The translations under genes and the position numbers were made by a program. Positions 18,208-27,492 of a DNA stretch of 64,000 nt are shown piece after piece (position 1 is the stretch's first letter; every line of letters starts with the position of its first letter). Below the pieces are notes generated by a model. That model did not search any database and had not been told where the DNA came from. It worked only from the letters and a program-made list of their open reading frames with translations. Source of the DNA: an uncultured Roseicyclus sp. (GTDB taxonomy: Bacteria > Pseudomonadota > Alphaproteobacteria > Rhodobacterales > Rhodobacteraceae). The stretch is taken from contig CANLXA010000004.1 in the NCBI GenBank assembly GCA_947494975.1, positions 248,001-312,000 on the forward strand. Reading direction: 5' to 3'.

Positions 18208-19947
18208 ATGGCCAAAATGGCTGATTGGCTGGCAAGGCCGAACCGGTCAATCTTCGCGCGTGCGGCGGCGATGTCGGCGGTCTCAACGCTTATCGTGGCC
18301 GTGGTCGCCATCGGCTTGTCGGTGTGGCAAACCAGCCATGTCGCGCGCGAGGGTGTGCGAAGCATGGCGGATATCGCCACCAGCAACTCGGCCCAACATC
18401 TCGCGGTTTACCTTCGCTTCGCTAACCGCACGGCGGTTCAGGCCGAGTTGGATACATACGCCGAATTGGCTGGGCGTTATCTGCAGTCGGCACGGGTATG
18501 GGATGCATCGGGACATCTCATAGCGGGCACGAATGGCGCGGCCGACGAGGACCTCGCAGACATCCACGCCTTGCGCGACGCCGCCCTTGCGGACGGCCAG
18601 AGGCACAGCTCCGACGGGTTCCTGATCGCTGAACCGGTGATGTTCAACGGTACGGCCGCACCCATCGGCGTGTTGGCCGTGCGCTGGTCACCCGGCGTGG
18701 TTCTGGACAAGCTGGTGGTTCAGTGGATCATCGGTGTCGTCGCATTGACCCTGTTGTTCGGGGGGCTAACCTTGATTTCCGTTCGCCGCCTGCAAGCGAC
18801 TGTCGGGCAGCCGATCCACGCGGCGGAACAGACCATGATCCAAGTGGCGGGTGGCGATTATGATCGCGCTGTTCCAATGCAGGACCGCGAAGACGAGGTC
18901 GGCTCCATCGCGCGCGCGCTCGAAACCCTTCGGGTGCGTCTGTCCGAAGCGCAGCGCAATGACGAGAAGCGCGAGGAAGCACGCGCCATTCAGGCGTCGG
19001 TGGTGGAGCGGCTGGCGGGTGCCCTGGCGGCCCTGGCCCAAGGAGACTTGACGCATCGGATCGATGAGGATCTCACCGAGAGCTACAATCGCCTACGCAC
19101 CGATTACAATCTCGCCGTTCAACATCTTGCGACCATGGTGGACGAGGTGTCGCACAGTGTCGCCTCGGTCAGCGATGGTGCGGCTGCGATCCTGAAAAGC
19201 TCCGATGACCTGTCGCACCGCACCGAACGTCAGGCCTCGACTCTCGAAGAAACCGCCGCGGCGGTCGCAGAATTGACGGGATCGGTCCAAAGCGCTGCGA
19301 AGGGGGCGCAGGACGTGGAATCCGTTGTGCTAGAAGCCTGCACATCAGCCGAACAGAGTGGTGAGGTGGTGCAATCGGCCATGGAGGCGATGACGGATAT
19401 CGAGAAATCGTCGCTGCAGGTGGCCCGGATCGTGGGCCTGATAGATGAAATAGCCTTTCAGACCAATCTCTTGGCGCTGAACGCTGGCGTTGAGGCGGCC
19501 CGCGCGGGCGATGCGGGCCGGGGGTTCGCCGTCGTCGCCTCGGAGGTGCGCGCCCTTGCCCAGCGGGCATCGGACGCCGCGATGGAGATCAAATCCCTGA
19601 TCGATCAATCGACGCGGCAGGTGCAGACCGGGGTCGATCTCGTTGGTCGCGCTGGGGCCGCTTTGTCGGCGATTTCAACCAAGGTCGGGTCGATCTCGAC
19701 CCATGTGTCGAAAATCGCCCAGGAGACCGTCGGTCAGGCCAACGGTCTTGGCGAAGTGAACGATGCCGTCAGCAGCCTTGATCGTGTAACGCAAAAGAAT
19801 GCGGCCATGGTGAAGGAGAGCAATGCGGCGGTGCAGGCGTTGACGGCCGAGACGGATCGCATGTCCGATCTTGTCGCCCATTTCCGTGTCGACCTTAAGG
19901 ATAGGGCGATATCGGAGACAGACATGGACGCCCAAGGCGCGGCTTAG
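18208..19947 (+). CDS. methyl-accepting chemotaxis protein
   Basis: 579 aa. A transmembrane chemoreceptor: TM1 about residues 18-40, a periplasmic sensor of ~130 residues, TM2 about 170-193, a HAMP domain (about 195-248), a second HAMP-like linker, and the cytoplasmic coiled-coil signalling domain. The hairpin tip that contacts CheA/CheW is [20 protein letters not shown] (about 412-431). No C-terminal CheR/CheB tether pentapeptide is present. The ATG follows AAAGGA by 8 bases. Ligand unknown; it stands alone, away from che genes. Confidence 0.95.
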   Translation: MAKMADWLARPNRSIFARAAAMSAVSTLIVAVVAIGLSVWQTSHVAREGVRSMADIATSNSAQHLAVYLRFANRTAVQAELDTYAELAGRYLQSARVWDASGHLIAGTNGAADEDLADIHALRDAALADGQRHSSDGFLIAEPVMFNGTAAPIGVLAVRWSPGVVLDKLVVQWIIGVVALTLLFGGLTLISVRRLQATVGQPIHAAEQTMIQVAGGDYDRAVPMQDREDEVGSIARALETLRVRLSEAQRNDEKREEARAIQASVVERLAGALAALAQGDLTHRIDEDLTESYNRLRTDYNLAVQHLATMVDEVSHSVASVSDGAAAILKSSDDLSHRTERQASTLEETAAAVAELTGSVQSAAKGAQDVESVVLEACTSAEQSGEVVQSAMEAMTDIEKSSLQVARIVGLIDEIAFQTNLLALNAGVEAARAGDAGRGFAVVASEVRALAQRASDAAMEIKSLIDQSTRQVQTGVDLVGRAGAALSAISTKVGSISTHVSKIAQETVGQANGLGEVNDAVSSLDRVTQKNAAMVKESNAAVQALTAETDRMSDLVAHFRVDLKDRAISETDMDAQGAA

Positions 19948-19997
19948 GGCCGCGGTTTGATTGCGAGTTCTGTCAGCCGCGGGCAGTATGCCGGACG

Positions 19998-21218
19998 CTA
20001 TTCCGCTGCAATTTGCTGTTCGTCGGATATAGGCCAGGCATATGCGTCTCGCGTTTGCGGGGTTTTGATGCCCAAAACAGATCCGGCGATTTGGGTCCGC
20101 AAAATCTGAGCGGTTCCACCGCCGATGGTGAACATCCGCACGTCACGATACATGCGCTCCAGCGGCTCGCGGTCGCTGTACCCCCGTGCACCGAACATCT
20201 GGAGCGCGTCGTTCACCACCTTGATGCCCATTTCGGATGCAAAAAGCTTGGCGCGCGCCGCCATGGTCATATCGGGAAACCGGCTGCCGTTCGGGCCGCG
20301 CGACCGCGCCGCCTCGTGCAGAAGAAGACGTGCGGCATGGATCTGAGTATCCATGTCGGCCAGCATCCACTGAAGGCCCTGGAACTCCGCCAGGGGGCGC
20401 CCGAATTGCTGTCGCTCCAGCAGGTAGGATGTCGCCCGCTCATGGGCGCCTGCCGCGACGCCCAGGGCAATCGTCCCCGCCCCCACGCGCTGGGAATTAT
20501 AGGCGTTCATCAGATCCGCGAAGCCGCGTTTCAGGCCGGATGGAGGGGTCAACAGCCACTTTTCATCGACCACCAAATCATTGAACCGCAGTTCCGCCTC
20601 GGGCATGCCGCAGAGCCCCAGCGTGTGTTCCCGCCCAACGACTTCAAAGCCGTCCGGAAGGTTTCCATTCATTGGATCGGCAAAGACGATGAACCCGCCG
20701 ATGCCCTGTTCATGGCCTGTCTCATCCAGCACACGCGCAAAGATAAGATGAAGTTTCGACACGCCGCCCCCGGTGATCCAGTGCTTGCACCCGTTCAGCA
20801 CGTAGGTATTTCCGCGTTTCCGGGCCGTCGTGCGCATCTCCGTCGCCGCGCTCCCGGCGTCGGGTTCCGTGATGCAAATCGCAGGTTTGTCGCCGGCCAG
20901 AACATGGGGCGCGCAAAACGCCTTCTGCTCGTCAGTCCCATAGGCCATCACGGCGCTGATACCGCCCATATTCGCCTCCACGACGACCCGGGCCGTCAGG
21001 GTGCAGGCCTTGGCGATCTCCTCTACCACCATGACAACATCCAGAAAATTCGCACCCCGACCGCCCAGTTCGGTAGGGATCGACATGCCCATGATGCCGG
21101 CATCCGCGAGATCCTGCACATTGCTCCAGCAATAGCTGCGCGACCTGTCCCAATGGGCGGCCCGGCTGGCAAAGGCAGGGGCCAGGTCTTTGGCGGCGGC
21201 GACAAGGGGATGCGTCAT
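19998..21218 (-). CDS. acyl-CoA dehydrogenase family protein, resembling 3-sulfinopropanoyl-CoA desulfinase
   Basis: 406 aa with the full acyl-CoA dehydrogenase fold (CITEPDAGSAA, NGCKHWITGG, QFGRPLAEFQGLQWMLADM, FTIGGGTAQILRTQ). From memory, the segments ITGGGVSKLHLIFARV, GLKRGF and NAYNSQRVGAG are closest to the desulfinase Acd of Advenella, which releases sulfite from 3-sulfinopropanoyl-CoA. Arg77 and Gln243 fall where I recall that enzyme having its sulfinate-binding Arg and a Gln in place of the usual base. Substrate is therefore an inference. The ATG at 21218 is taken; a GTG at 21248 would add 10 residues. Divergent from a LysR gene. Confidence 0.8.
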   Translation of the reverse strand: MTHPLVAAAKDLAPAFASRAAHWDRSRSYCWSNVQDLADAGIMGMSIPTELGGRGANFLDVVMVVEEIAKACTLTARVVVEANMGGISAVMAYGTDEQKAFCAPHVLAGDKPAICITEPDAGSAATEMRTTARKRGNTYVLNGCKHWITGGGVSKLHLIFARVLDETGHEQGIGGFIVFADPMNGNLPDGFEVVGREHTLGLCGMPEAELRFNDLVVDEKWLLTPPSGLKRGFADLMNAYNSQRVGAGTIALGVAAGAHERATSYLLERQQFGRPLAEFQGLQWMLADMDTQIHAARLLLHEAARSRGPNGSRFPDMTMAARAKLFASEMGIKVVNDALQMFGARGYSDREPLERMYRDVRMFTIGGGTAQILRTQIAGSVLGIKTPQTRDAYAWPISDEQQIAAE

Positions 21219-21334
21219 GATCGATGTGCTTTCGGATGCGGCGTTCACAAAAGAGTGATGACCATCACCCTACAGGTCCTGTAATCCATTTCCATCGAAT
21301 AAGATTTGATCACAGGTTCAAAGTATTTGAAGAT

Positions 21335-22198
21335 ATGCAGACACGCTCCCTCAAGACGCTTGTGAAGATCTCGAAAGTCGGCTCCTTCGTCCAAGCAGCG
21401 GACCAATTGGGCATGACGCTTTCGGCGCTTTCAATGCAGATGAAGGCCCTTGAGGCCGAGCTGGGCGTGGCCCTGTTTGACCGCACCGTCCGGCCCCCCC
21501 GCCTGACGCCTATTGGGCATTCGGTGGTCGATGAGGCAATCCCCTTATTGCGGCGCGAGGACAGCTTGCTGGACATGTGTCGCCCTGGTGATGAATTGGT
21601 GGGCCGGTTCAAACTTGGCTTCGTGACAACCGCGGCCGTCCGCGTCCTCCCGCACGTCCTGAAGGCCGCGCAGACACTGGCGCCACGGGCGACGTTCGAG
21701 GTTGAAACCGGACTGTCCGCCGGGCTTCAGGACAAGGTTCTGAACGGTCAAATCGACATGGCGGTGGTGACAGATGCCGACGGGCTGCCGGGGCAACTCT
21801 CCACCCGCCTTCTACGTCGGGAGCCGTTTGTTTTTGCCGCTCATAAGGGGCTTCTTGAGGACGGGCTGGCAGGGCTTCTGAGGAAACAGACCTTCTTCCA
21901 CTTCATGCCGGATACAGGGATCGGCAAACTGATCGCGCATGCGATGGCCGATCAGGCCCGCCCGCGTGACGCCAACACGATCGTCCTGGATAACCTCGAA
22001 GCGATCATGGAATGCGTCGCGGCGGGCCTCGGCTTCACGCTTCTTCCGGTGCCGGACGTGGACAGGTACCTCACCACCGACATCGAAAAGCTCGCGGCGC
22101 CATCGTCGCTCCGTCGCAATCTCGTGCTGGCGACATTGCGGAACGGAACACTGGCGCGGCGCGAAGCGGAAATCGCGGCGCTGTTTTCGATGGAGTGA
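21335..22198 (+). CDS. LysR family transcriptional regulator
   Basis: 287 aa. An N-terminal winged HTH (residues 4-62: FVQAADQLGMTLSALSMQMK, LEAELGVALFDRT) and a type 2 periplasmic-binding effector domain. It is transcribed divergently from the acyl-CoA dehydrogenase with 116 bases between. That is the classical arrangement for a LysR protein controlling its neighbour. The ATG at 21335 sets the normal N-terminus; upstream in-frame codons lie in the shared promoter. Confidence 0.92.
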   Translation: MQTRSLKTLVKISKVGSFVQAADQLGMTLSALSMQMKALEAELGVALFDRTVRPPRLTPIGHSVVDEAIPLLRREDSLLDMCRPGDELVGRFKLGFVTTAAVRVLPHVLKAAQTLAPRATFEVETGLSAGLQDKVLNGQIDMAVVTDADGLPGQLSTRLLRREPFVFAAHKGLLEDGLAGLLRKQTFFHFMPDTGIGKLIAHAMADQARPRDANTIVLDNLEAIMECVAAGLGFTLLPVPDVDRYLTTDIEKLAAPSSLRRNLVLATLRNGTLARREAEIAALFSME

Positions 22199-22290
22199 GC
22201 AAATTGTAAAGGCCGCAAGTCGTGCGTATCGAATCGACGCTCGGATACGATCAAACCGCAGATGACCCAGCCACATCTAGGATTGAAAAA

Positions 22291-22366
22291 TGGTGAGCCC
22301 GACAGGATTCGAACCTGTGACCAATTGATTAAAAGTCAACTGCTCTACCAACTGAGCTACGGGCCC
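22291..22366 (-). tRNA. tRNA-Lys (anticodon UUU)
   Basis: A 76-base cloverleaf with encoded CCA. The acceptor GGGCCCG pairs with CGGGCTC (one G-U). The D-arm GCTC/GAGC, anticodon stem TTGA/TCAA with loop CTTTTAA, and T-arm ACAGG-TTCGAAT-CCTGT are intact. Confidence 0.97.
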
Positions 22367-22465
22367 ACTCAGGGGCCGTTACCTATGGCCGCGCCTCAGG
22401 TCCGTCAAGCGAAAATCCCCGGCCCGTCGCCAAGGGGTCTTTGAACCGCGTCCGTGTTCTCGTAT

Positions 22466-23314
22466 ATGCGCCCAATGCCCGATCAGGACACATATCCTGG
22501 CCTGCCTTTCCTGAAGATGCATGGCCTTGGCAACGACTTTGTCGTGATCGACGCCCGTGGGGGCGCGCGGACAGTCACGCCTGCGCTCGCACGCGCATTG
22601 GGCGACCGACACAGGGGCGTGGGATTCGATCAGCTGGCCGTGGTGGAAACCGGCGAGGACAGTGATCTGACGCTGACATTCTGGAACGCCGATGGCTCTA
22701 CGTCCGGGGCCTGTGGAAACGCCACGCGGTGCATCGCCCGGCGCGAGATGGAACTGACCGGCAAGCACCGGATCACCCTGCGCACGGAACGCGGTCTGCT
22801 GGAGGCGGTTGATGCGGGCAACGGGCTAACCTCGGTGAATATGGGGCAGCCGGTGATGTCGTGGCAGGGCATTCCCCTGAAGGGCGCGTGCGATACGCTG
22901 AGCCTGCCCATTGACGGTGCGCCGGTGGCCACGGGGATGGGCAATCCGCACTGCACGTTTTTCGTGGAGGATGCGGATGCCGTCGATCTTGAAACGCTCG
23001 GTGCGAAATATGAGCGTCACCCGCTCTTCCCCGAACGGACGAATGTGCAGTTTGCCCATGTGATCGACGAAAACCGCCTGCGCATGCGGGTGTGGGAACG
23101 CGGTGTTGGTGTGACGCTGGCCTCCGGCTCGTCGTCCTGCGCGGTGGCCGTGGCGGCGGCGCGGCGCGGCCTGACCGGGCGCAAGGTGCACCTGACGCTT
23201 GATGGTGGCGAGATTGCCGTGGAATGGCGCGACGACGGTGTCTGGATGACGGGCCCAACGGCACATGTGTTCTCGGGCGAATTGACGCCCGCCTTCCTCG
23301 ATGGGCTTGTGTGA
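22466..23314 (+). CDS. dapF: diaminopimelate epimerase, second catalytic Cys replaced by Ser
   Basis: 282 aa. DapF interconverts LL- and meso-diaminopimelate for lysine and peptidoglycan. The N-terminal motif [13 protein letters not shown] and the first catalytic Cys (Cys83 in ACGNATRC) are normal. In the second site, where the family has ERGxGxTxACGxGAC, this protein reads [15 protein letters not shown]. The catalytic Cys position is Ser220; Cys225 matches the family's next cysteine. Start is uncertain between ATGs at 22466 and 22475, since no clear Shine-Dalgarno is seen. The stop overlaps the mtaB start (TGATG). Confidence 0.93.
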   Translation: MRPMPDQDTYPGLPFLKMHGLGNDFVVIDARGGARTVTPALARALGDRHRGVGFDQLAVVETGEDSDLTLTFWNADGSTSGACGNATRCIARREMELTGKHRITLRTERGLLEAVDAGNGLTSVNMGQPVMSWQGIPLKGACDTLSLPIDGAPVATGMGNPHCTFFVEDADAVDLETLGAKYERHPLFPERTNVQFAHVIDENRLRMRVWERGVGVTLASGSSSCAVAVAAARRGLTGRKVHLTLDGGEIAVEWRDDGVWMTGPTAHVFSGELTPAFLDGLV

Positions 23315-24612
23315 TGAACGCCAAGGCCCCCGTCTTCCACACGCTGGGTTGCAGGCTCAACGCCTACGAGACCGAAGCGATGCGCGAGATGAGCGCAGCC
23401 GCGGGTGTACAGGGCGCCGTGATTGTAAATACCTGCGCAGTAACGGGTGAGGCTGTGCGCAAGGCGCGGCAGGAGATCCGCAAACTCCGCCGCGACAACC
23501 CCAATGCAAAGCTGATCGTGACCGGCTGCGCCGCGCAGACCGAGCCTGAAACGTTTCGGGCGATGGACGAGGTCGATCTGGTTCTCGGCAATACCGAGAA
23601 GATGAACCCCGCAACCTGGCAGAGCCTTCCGGCGGATTTCATTGGCGAAACAGAAAAGGTGCGGGTCAACGACATCATGTCGGTCCGTGAGACGGCGGAG
23701 CATCTGATCGATGGGTTTGGCACACGGTCCCGGGCCTATGTGCAGGTCCAGAACGGGTGTGATCATCGCTGCACGTTCTGCATCATCCCGTTTGGGCGCG
23801 GGAATTCGCGCTCCGTTCCCGCGGGCGTTGTGGTGGACCAGATCAAGCGCCTGGTGGATCGCGGCTACAACGAAGTTGTCCTGACAGGCGTCGACATGAC
23901 GTCTTGGGGCGCGGACCTGCCCAATGAACCGAAACTCGGTGATCTGGTGATGCGGATCCTGAAACTGGTGCCGGACCTGCCGCGCCTGCGGATATCGTCC
24001 ATCGATTCCATCGAGGTGGACCCCAACCTGATGCAGGCCATCGCGACCGAGCCACGCCTGATGCCGCATCTGCACCTGAGCCTGCAGCATGGCGATGACC
24101 TGATCCTGAAGCGGATGAAGCGCCGTCATTTGCGGGACGATGCGATTGCGTTTTGTGAAGAGGCCCGGCGGCTGCGACCCGACATCACCTTCGGAGCCGA
24201 TATCATTGCGGGCTTTCCGACGGAAACAGACCCGCATTTCGAGAACTCGCTGAGGCTCGTCGACGACTGCGATCTGACGTGGCTGCATGTCTTCCCCTAC
24301 AGCCCGCGCCGGGGCACGCCTGCGGCCCGGATGCCCCAGGTGGATGGGCCCACAATCAAAGCCCGCGCGAAGCATTTACGCGAAGCGGGGGACGCGGCTG
24401 TGATCCGTCATCTTTCGAAACAGCGGGGGCGCGTGCACGAGGTCCTGTTGGAAAATCCGCGCATGGGGCGGACGAAACACTTCGCCGAAGTGACCTTCGA
24501 CGAGGATCAGGATGTGGGGGCAGTCGTGACGGCGGACATCACCGGCCACGATACGCGACGCCTTCTTGGGGTGGTCGCCAAAAGCCCCCGGCAAATGCAA
24601 AGCCATGGATGA
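23314..24612 (+). CDS. mtaB: tRNA t6A37 methylthiotransferase MtaB
   Basis: 432 aa. A radical-SAM enzyme that converts N6-threonylcarbamoyl-adenosine to its 2-methylthio form at tRNA position 37. The N-terminal UPF0004 domain has Cys13, Cys41 and Cys72 for the second Fe-S cluster. The radical-SAM motif is CDHRCTFC (Cys149, Cys153, Cys156). The C-terminal ~60 residues form the TRAM RNA-binding domain. The ATG overlaps the dapF stop. A decayed copy of the TRAM end lies 640 bases downstream. Confidence 0.95.
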   Translation: MNAKAPVFHTLGCRLNAYETEAMREMSAAAGVQGAVIVNTCAVTGEAVRKARQEIRKLRRDNPNAKLIVTGCAAQTEPETFRAMDEVDLVLGNTEKMNPATWQSLPADFIGETEKVRVNDIMSVRETAEHLIDGFGTRSRAYVQVQNGCDHRCTFCIIPFGRGNSRSVPAGVVVDQIKRLVDRGYNEVVLTGVDMTSWGADLPNEPKLGDLVMRILKLVPDLPRLRISSIDSIEVDPNLMQAIATEPRLMPHLHLSLQHGDDLILKRMKRRHLRDDAIAFCEEARRLRPDITFGADIIAGFPTETDPHFENSLRLVDDCDLTWLHVFPYSPRRGTPAARMPQVDGPTIKARAKHLREAGDAAVIRHLSKQRGRVHEVLLENPRMGRTKHFAEVTFDEDQDVGAVVTADITGHDTRRLLGVVAKSPRQMQSHG

Positions 24613-25144
24613 GAGTGCCCGCCTGCGGCAGGGATTTGGCTTCACGGAAGATGACCTGTCCCTCAACAGGCGGGGGGAGCTTTCGCCCAGGCAGTTGAAA
24701 CAGGTTGCGGCCCGGCGGCGCTTGCAGGGGAAAGCCGGTCGGGTCGCACTGGTGGTTTTCGCGATGATGGCCACAGGGTTCACGATTTTCGCAGTGATGC
24801 TTGACGGGAGCGGGAGTGAGCAGGCGCGGCCGTTTTTGTTGGGATTTGCAGGGTTCATGTGGGGTGTTCTCGGCGTGGTCGCCCTGCTTCAACATGCGGG
24901 CACCAAAGATCTGAAGGCCGGGCGTGTGAGCGTTCTGGAAGGCCCCGTCCGGTTGCGCAAGAAAACGGTTCGAACCCCGGAAACCAAGCTCGGGACGGCG
25001 TTTATGGTTTCGGTCGCACGAACGCGCTTTCAATTGGAAACGCCAGAGCAATTCGATGCATTGCATGACAGTGCGGCGTATCGGTTCCATCTGGTGCGCT
25101 ACGGGCGGGTACCATTGATCTTGTCGGTCGAACGCTTGTCGTAA
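24605..25144 (+). CDS. two-helix membrane protein of unknown function
   Basis: 179 aa. Two transmembrane helices (about residues 46-66 and 77-97) are flanked by a basic N-terminal cytoplasmic segment (LNRRGELSPRQLKQVAARRR) and a C-terminal soluble domain of about 80 residues with beta-strand pattern. I do not recognise a domain with certainty. The ATG at 24605 overlaps the mtaB end by 8 bases, suggesting translational coupling. Confidence 0.75.
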   Translation: MDESARLRQGFGFTEDDLSLNRRGELSPRQLKQVAARRRLQGKAGRVALVVFAMMATGFTIFAVMLDGSGSEQARPFLLGFAGFMWGVLGVVALLQHAGTKDLKAGRVSVLEGPVRLRKKTVRTPETKLGTAFMVSVARTRFQLETPEQFDALHDSAAYRFHLVRYGRVPLILSVERLS

Positions 25145-25249
25145 AGCTCGGGTTGCTTACGCCCTATTTTGGAGGTCAATGGCGCCCTTGATGTCGGTTG
25201 CGCATCAACAATACGAAGACGTGGGGCTTGGTGTTCTTTCCCGCGCCGT

Positions 25250-25420
25250 CGCGATCACCTGTCCAAACGGATAGGGCAAATGCACAACATCCTTATGGAA
25301 AACCCGCGCATGGGGCGGGCGGAACAATCCACCGAGGTTGCATTTGCAAGCGATCAGCCGGAAGGCCAGATTGTTAGCGCACGTATCGTTGGACAGGATG
25401 GGCGGCCATTGCACGCTTGA
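25250..25420 (+). pseudogene. remnant of a second mtaB-like gene (TRAM domain only)
   Basis: 56 codons align without gaps to the C-terminus of the MtaB encoded at 23314-24612. Identical blocks include HLSK, ENPRMGR, EV, DQ and G-D near the end; roughly half of the aligned residues match. No upstream MtaB sequence is found in any frame between 25145 and 25249. The surrounding frame begins with an unrelated, Cys/Arg-rich stretch without a convincing start site. It looks like a truncated duplicate or the tail of a displaced paralogue. Confidence 0.65.
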
Positions 25421-25454
25421 AGCTCCGGCGGACGATCAGACGCGGAGAGTAACG

Positions 25455-26108
25455 ATGCACCCCAATCCCGCCTTTCGCAACGAACCGGAATTCACCAACC
25501 TCGCGCTGTGTCGCAAACGGGGCTTTGGCATGTTGTGCCTGAACGCGGACCAGGCCCCGCTGATCAGCCATGTCCCGTTCTTTCTGGACGATGCGGGGAA
25601 GACCGCCGAATTACATCTGGTCCGGTCCAACCCCATCGCGCGAATGGTGACGAAGGCCACGCCGTGCGTGATCGCCGTAAGCGGGCCCGATGGCTACGTC
25701 TCTCCGGATTGGTACGACACGCCCGACCAGGTTCCGACGTGGAACTATGTGGCTGTGCATTTGCGTGGCGTCCTGCATCCGATGGATGGCGGGTTGATGC
25801 GCGAGCATCTGGATCGTCTGTCCAACCATTTCGAAGGGCGGCTGGCGCCCAAACCGGTCTGGACCACAAACAAGATGTCGGACGACGCGCTGGAGCGGAT
25901 GATGCGTCAGATCCTTCCGTTCCGGTTCGAGGTGCAGGAGGTCGACGGCACCTGGAAGCTGAACCAGAACAAAACTGATGCGGCGCGCGCCGGTGCGGCG
26001 GAGGCGATCAAGCAAAGCCCCATTGGCCATGAGGTCGATACCCTGGGCGCATTGATGACCGGTGGCGTGCCGTCGATAGACAAGGGCGCTCTGCTTACCT
26101 ACATCTGA
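25455..26108 (+). CDS. PaiB-like FMN-binding negative transcriptional regulator family protein
   Basis: 217 aa. It starts with MHPNPAFR and contains SHVPFFLDD, HLVRSNPIAR, YVSPDWYDTPDQVPTWNY and AVHLRG. These are the signature of the PaiB/FMN-binding split-barrel family, first described in Bacillus as a protease repressor. A direct DNA-binding role in proteobacteria is unproven. The ATG at 25455 matches the family N-terminus; the open frame upstream overlaps the mtaB remnant and is not part of it. Confidence 0.85.
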   Translation: MHPNPAFRNEPEFTNLALCRKRGFGMLCLNADQAPLISHVPFFLDDAGKTAELHLVRSNPIARMVTKATPCVIAVSGPDGYVSPDWYDTPDQVPTWNYVAVHLRGVLHPMDGGLMREHLDRLSNHFEGRLAPKPVWTTNKMSDDALERMMRQILPFRFEVQEVDGTWKLNQNKTDAARAGAAEAIKQSPIGHEVDTLGALMTGGVPSIDKGALLTYI

Positions 26109-26138
26109 AGGGACGCTCTTCGATGGAGGACGACCCGG

Positions 26139-26420
26139 ATGGCCCTACAGATGACCCCACTTGCGTGGCTGGCGCTGCGATACGGCGCGACGGCGGCCGC
26201 CGGTTTCGCCATGGCCCGCTTTGCGCCCCATGGCCGGTTTTCCGGCGCCGTGGAACAGCAGATGGACGCCGCCCCGAGAGGACTGCGCCTGCGCAAGGCG
26301 CGCGGCCAGATCTCGGCATCGGTGCGGGCCACACGGAATTGGCGGATCGGCCGGTTTGGCCCGAAGTTTCAGATTGATGGCACGGCGCTGGCGCGCCTGA
26401 AGGTAAGGCGAGTGACATGA
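26139..26420 (+). CDS. small conserved hypothetical protein (93 aa)
   Basis: An N-terminal hydrophobic segment (residues 5-28, weak transmembrane helix) is followed by a basic, beta-prone tail ending in TALARLKVRRVT. GGAGGA lies 8 bases before the ATG, and the stop overlaps the next start in ATGA. Both indicate a translated gene in an operon with the GST gene. I recall similar short proteins in other Rhodobacteraceae but know no function. Confidence 0.65.
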   Translation: MALQMTPLAWLALRYGATAAAGFAMARFAPHGRFSGAVEQQMDAAPRGLRLRKARGQISASVRATRNWRIGRFGPKFQIDGTALARLKVRRVT

Positions 26421-27019
26421 TACAATTACTGGGTTCGGACGCGTCGCCGTTTGTCCGCAAGGCACGGGTTCTGATCGCGGAGGCGGGCATCAAGGACGTG
26501 CCCTATGTCGTGGTCACGGCCACGCCAATGGGCGGTGACGATCAGATCAACGCGGCCAATCCACTGGGCAAGATCCCGGCGCTGGTACGGGAGAGCGGGC
26601 CGACGATCTATGACAGTAACGTGGTCTGCCGGTTCCTTGATGAGCGCGCCGAGGCCGGGTTCTATCCCGCTGCACGCCTGTGGGAAACGCTGACGCTGGA
26701 GGCCACCGGTGACGGCATCATGGAAGCCGCGGTGGGCATCGTTTACGAGAAGCGCCTGCGCCCGGAAGAGCTATGGTGGCCGGACTGGTTTGACGCGCAA
26801 TGGGTGAAGGTCACCCGATCGCTGGATGCGATCGAGCGGCAATGGATGAGCCACCTTTACGGCCCGCTCGACATGGGCCAGATCTCGGTTGCCTGTGCAT
26901 TGGGATATCTGGATTTGCGCCACGGGGATCGCGATTGGCGCTCGGGCCGGGACGCGCTGGCTGCGTGGTACAAGATCTTCAGCGCCCGCCCCTCCATGGT
27001 GGAGACAGCGCCCGCGTGA
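26417..27019 (+). CDS. glutathione S-transferase family protein
   Basis: 200 aa. A thioredoxin-fold N-terminal domain (LLGSDASPFVRKARVLIAEA, then NPLGKIPALV and IYDSNVVCRFLDE) binds glutathione through a Ser/Pro-type site. The helical C-terminal domain follows. It is part of an overlapping gene chain from 26139 to 27441. Substrate unknown; the family serves detoxification or dehalogenation. Confidence 0.92.
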   Translation: MIQLLGSDASPFVRKARVLIAEAGIKDVPYVVVTATPMGGDDQINAANPLGKIPALVRESGPTIYDSNVVCRFLDERAEAGFYPAARLWETLTLEATGDGIMEAAVGIVYEKRLRPEELWWPDWFDAQWVKVTRSLDAIERQWMSHLYGPLDMGQISVACALGYLDLRHGDRDWRSGRDALAAWYKIFSARPSMVETAPA

Positions 27020-27441
27020 TCATCCGACGTGTTGCGGACGATGCCGCGCGGCAGGCCTGTTTCGATATCCGCCGCGCAGTTTTCATCGATGAACAGCAGA
27101 TCCCCGAGGCCGAAGAATGGGATACGCATGATGCGACATGCGTGCATTACCTGGCCGAGGACGATGCGGGCCCGGCAGGCACCGCCCGCCTGATCGCGCG
27201 CGGAAACAGCGCCAAGATCGGGCGGGTGGCGGTGCTGAAACCCCATCGCGGCAGCGGTCTGGGGGCGCGGATCATGCGCGCCGTAATGGATGACGCGAAG
27301 CTGCAGGGCTTCACCCAGGCCGAGCTGGAAGCCCAGGTTTACGCCGTCGCGTTTTACGAGCGTCTGGGATTCGTGGCGGAAGGACCGGACTTCGATGACG
27401 GTTCCGGCATTCTGCACCGGGTGATGCGCGCAACGCTCTAG
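27016..27441 (+). CDS. GNAT family N-acetyltransferase (ElaA/YjcF-like)
   Basis: 141 aa. The acetyl-CoA-binding motif is VAVLKPHRGSGLGARIM. The N-terminal IRRAVFIDEQQIPEAEEWD is characteristic of the ElaA/YjcF-type GNAT branch, and QVYAVAFYERLGF closes the fold. The GTG at 27016 overlaps the GST stop (GTGA). Substrate unknown. Confidence 0.9.
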   Translation: MIIRRVADDAARQACFDIRRAVFIDEQQIPEAEEWDTHDATCVHYLAEDDAGPAGTARLIARGNSAKIGRVAVLKPHRGSGLGARIMRAVMDDAKLQGFTQAELEAQVYAVAFYERLGFVAEGPDFDDGSGILHRVMRATL

Positions 27442-27492
27442 TTCGATCAATTTGTTCGTGTTACGTTCTTCCGAAATCGGAAGGAGTCTCCC

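Noticed and set aside
17991-18224. 77-codon frame in the sdaA/chemoreceptor intergenic region
   Set aside because: No Shine-Dalgarno, overlaps the real chemoreceptor start in another frame, and no family resemblance.
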